Shown here one piece after another: positions 4,071 through 6,048 of a stretch of DNA of 6,048 bases. The stretch comes from an uncultured Olegusella sp. (GTDB taxonomy: Bacteria > Actinomycetota > Coriobacteriia > Coriobacteriales > Atopobiaceae): contig NZ_CAMXYY010000085.1 of NCBI RefSeq assembly GCF_947253395.1, positions 1 to 6,048 of the forward strand, in the 5' to 3' direction. Every line of letters starts with the position of its first letter. The first letter of the stretch is position 1. Below the pieces are notes generated by a model that was not told the DNA's origin, searched no databases, and saw only the letters and a list, made by a program, of their open reading frames with translations. The position numbers were made by a program, and so were the translations under genes.

Positions 4071-5420
4071 ATGAGTGAATTTGATGATCAGCCCAGCTTT
4101 GATAAGCAGAGTTCTACCTCTGAACAGTCTGCACAGGTGAGTCCTGCAGTACCGCCCACGGCAGTACAACCGCGTCCCACACAAAACTATGGTGGTGCAA
4201 ATGGTCCTGTGGGTAATCAGCCTACAGCTGCGCCCTCGCTGCACAATACTCATAAGCAAAAGCGCAGTGGAGCCAAGCATTTTCTGCAGGGCGTACTTGG
4301 TGGTGCGGTAGGTGCTGGTGCACTGGTGGCGATACTTCTTGGTACAGGAACTCTTGGATCAAAAGTTATTACCACAACCGCAGGTCCGAGTAGCAAGATA
4401 ACAATCAATGCCAGCAGTGAGAATGCTTCAATTGCGGGGGCGGTAGCTACCAAGTGTTTGCCTTCGGTTGTGTCCATTGGTGTCAAAACTCCACGCGGGG
4501 AAGCGCTCGGTTCTGGCGTTATTTTGGACAAAAAAGGCAATATCATTACCAACTATCATGTAGTTGAAAATGCCCAGTCGCTTACGGTTGATATTGAGGG
4601 AAAAACTTACAATGCCAAGGTTGTAGGCTCAGATAGCTCCTCTGACATCGCTGTTATCAAAGTTGATCTCAAGGGTGCGAGCGTAACTCCTATTGATATT
4701 GCCGACTCTGATAAGTTGGTTGTTGGTGACTGGGTTATGGCTATTGGCAGTCCCTTTGGTCTCAATCAGTCTGTTTCGACGGGTATTGTCTCGGCTTTGT
4801 ACCGCTCAACCTTGTTGCCTTCTTCTTCGGGTACCACGGTTTACGCGAACCTTATTCAGATTGATGCTGCTATCAATCAAGGCAATTCCGGCGGTGCCCT
4901 GGTTAATGATAAGGGTGAGCTCGTAGGTATCAATACGCTGGTAGAGTCCTCAAGTGGTGACTTTTCGGGCATTGGTTTTTCTATTCCGGGAAATTACGCC
5001 GTAAATATTGCCAAGAAAATTATCGCTGGTGAAAAGGTCACTCATGCCTATATTGGCGTGTCGATGCTGACAGTTAACTCTCAAAATTCCAGTGGTCTTT
5101 CTGTTGACAAGGGCGCCTATGTGGCACAGGTTGATAAGGATGGTCCTGCCGCAAAGGCTGGTATCAAGAAAGGCGACATCATTACTGCAATTGATGATGA
5201 CAAGATTAGTTCCGCTGATGGCGTGATTTTGAGCATTCGTAGTCATGCAGAGGGCGATGAAGTCAAGGTCACCGTCAATCGTAATGGCACAGAAAAGAGC
5301 TTTACGGTAACGCTGGGCAATGATGAGGAACTACAGACCCAACAACAACTCATGAGAAACAATCATCAAAACGATCAAAATTCTCAAGATTACAATCCTT
5401 TTGAAGGCTTTGGCGAGTAG
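4071..5420 (+). CDS. htrA: HtrA/DegP-family membrane-anchored serine protease with PDZ domain
   Basis: The 449-residue protein is anchored by one transmembrane helix (about 72-92) after a polar, Pro/Gln/Ser-rich cytoplasmic N-terminus (1-70). The protease domain, about 118-315, lies outside the membrane. Its catalytic triad is H163 in TNYHVV, D192 in SSDIAVIK and S273 in QGNSGGALV. A single PDZ domain (about 326-415, from YIGV through PAAKAGIKKGDIITAIDD) probably binds exposed C-termini and controls activity. The tail (421-449) is Gln/Asn-rich and ends in NPFEGFGE. Family members degrade or refold misfolded envelope proteins under stress, and that role is inferred here. ATG 4071 is chosen over the TTG at 4035 because of AAAGGAG at 4059-4065. 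It is flanked by terminators on both sides and so likely transcribed alone. A palindrome directly upstream of the ribosome binding site may regulate it. Paralogues (HtrA, DegP, PepD-like) cannot be told apart from this sequence alone. Confidence 0.95.
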   Translation: MSEFDDQPSFDKQSSTSEQSAQVSPAVPPTAVQPRPTQNYGGANGPVGNQPTAAPSLHNTHKQKRSGAKHFLQGVLGGAVGAGALVAILLGTGTLGSKVITTTAGPSSKITINASSENASIAGAVATKCLPSVVSIGVKTPRGEALGSGVILDKKGNIITNYHVVENAQSLTVDIEGKTYNAKVVGSDSSSDIAVIKVDLKGASVTPIDIADSDKLVVGDWVMAIGSPFGLNQSVSTGIVSALYRSTLLPSSSGTTVYANLIQIDAAINQGNSGGALVNDKGELVGINTLVESSSGDFSGIGFSIPGNYAVNIAKKIIAGEKVTHAYIGVSMLTVNSQNSSGLSVDKGAYVAQVDKDGPAAKAGIKKGDIITAIDDDKISSADGVILSIRSHAEGDEVKVTVNRNGTEKSFTVTLGNDEELQTQQQLMRNNHQNDQNSQDYNPFEGFGE

Positions 5421-5454
5421 ATTTATTTATTTTGTTTGTGTAGAGAAGTACACC

Positions 5455-5482
5455 AAGGCTGTCACCTGTTGGCAGCCTTTTT
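5455..5482 (+). terminator. Intrinsic terminator after the HtrA gene
   Basis: AAGGCTGTCA (5455-5464) pairs with TGGCAGCCTT (5470-5479), including one G-U wobble, around the loop CCTGT. A T run spans 5478-5482. It begins 34 bases after the htrA stop. Confidence 0.85.
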
Positions 5483-5539
5483 GCTGTCCGGTGCTTGTGA
5501 GAAGATAGACGTCAAGCAAAGCTAGCGGAAGGAAAACTC

Positions 5540-6048
5540 ATGAGCGATATCGTTTGTCCTAACTGCGGCACGCATTTTACCGTTGATGAAAGTGGTTACG
5601 CTCAAATTGTTGCGCAGGTGCGAGACAAGGAATTCAAACGTGAGCTTGAGGCACGTGAGAATTTGCTGCGATCTGATAGTCAAAAGTCTCAGCAGCTCGA
5701 GCTAGCAAAACTTCGCGATCAGCTCTTAGCTGATGCAGCCAAAGACAAACAAAGTGCTGCCCATGAGCTTGCTCAGCGCGATGCTCAGCTCGCAGAACTC
5801 AGAGCTCAAATTAAAGCTGCTCAGGATACTCGCGATCAAGCAGTACGTCTTGCTGAAACCCAAGCTATCCAGCAGATACAAACTCAACTAGCCGAGCGTG
5901 ATGCTCATATTGCTCAACTGACAGCTCAGCTTGCTTCTCAAAAAGATACGCTTCAGGCACAAAACGAACTCGCGCTTGCCAAGCTGTATGCTCAAGCCCA
6001 AAAAGAGCGAGATGAACTGACTTCTCAGCTTGCGCTTGCAAAAAGCGA
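5540..6048 (+). CDS. DUF2130-family protein, N-terminal part (cut by the window end)
   Basis: 169 codons are visible and the frame is open to the edge. The first residues, MSDIVCPNCGTHFTVDESGY, contain one CxxC pair (C6, C9) of zinc-ribbon style. They are followed by AQIVAQVRDKEFKREL, a start I recognise from DUF2130 proteins. From about residue 30 onward the sequence is a long Ala/Gln/Leu/Glu-rich coiled coil with no proline. It includes a near-repeat: LAQRDAQLAELRAQI (77-91) and LAERDAHIAQLTAQL (117-131). The conserved DUF2130 domain itself would lie beyond the window. The family has no well-established function. With only two cysteines visible, metal binding would need a partner subunit or further ligands. 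The start is supported by GGAAGG (5527-5532), seven bases upstream. The gene follows the htrA terminator, so it needs its own promoter in 5483-5539. I see no convincing one. Confidence 0.85.
   Translation, partial: MSDIVCPNCGTHFTVDESGYAQIVAQVRDKEFKRELEARENLLRSDSQKSQQLELAKLRDQLLADAAKDKQSAAHELAQRDAQLAELRAQIKAAQDTRDQAVRLAETQAIQQIQTQLAERDAHIAQLTAQLASQKDTLQAQNELALAKLYAQAQKERDELTSQLALAKS

Noticed and set aside
1..6048. tRNA, rRNA, CRISPR array, riboswitch or mobile element
   Set aside because: No recognisable cloverleaf, repeat-spacer pattern, terminal repeats or transposase/integrase motifs were seen by eye on either strand.

Overview
The window reads as a compact stretch of a low-to-mid GC actinobacterial chromosome, most likely a coriobacterium of the Atopobium/Lancefieldella/Olsenella kind. 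This rests on the combination of an actinobacterial-type (GlnR-like) OmpR regulator beside a short type I glutamine synthetase (GS) homologue, an actinobacterial-style HtrA with a long polar cytoplasmic N-terminus, moderate GC, and strong Shine-Dalgarno sequences. The genus is inference only. I see no tRNA, rRNA, CRISPR array, insertion sequence or phage gene. No gene-free stretch exceeds 300 bases.

Layout. At the left edge is the C-terminal end of a forward gene (to 209), probably a TetR-family regulator. It converges on gpmA (phosphoglycerate mutase, minus strand, 302-1066), and a hairpin terminator lies between them. A 170-base divergent intergenic region with two inverted repeats separates gpmA from a 68-residue Cys-rich membrane peptide (1237-1443). 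Next is a GS-like gene (1604-2971), a hairpin terminator, an orphan OmpR-type response regulator closely resembling actinobacterial GlnR (3147-3821), and a textbook terminator. A membrane-anchored HtrA-type serine protease with a PDZ domain follows (4071-5420), with its own terminator. The right edge holds the start of a DUF2130-family coiled-coil protein, cut at the window end.

The point of greatest interest is the GS-like protein together with the GlnR-like regulator. The GS is full length, intact and has ordinary codon use. However, four of the six canonical metal-ligand positions are not ligands (R132, S190, A197, F245), the catalytic flap glutamate is aspartate (D312), and the position of the feedback arginine of GSI-alpha enzymes is proline (P63). 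It looks like a structurally conserved GS pseudoenzyme. Its neighbour is a GlnR-like regulator whose receiver domain lacks the acidic pocket and conserved lysine. A sequence resembling an actinobacterial GlnR half-box (GTAAC-n6-GAAAT) lies upstream of the GS gene. I propose, as inference, a nitrogen-sensing module in which a catalytically dead GS acts as sensor or partner of an orphan GlnR-type regulator. The other genes (gpmA, htrA, DUF2130) look like ordinary housekeeping genes, separated from this pair by terminators.
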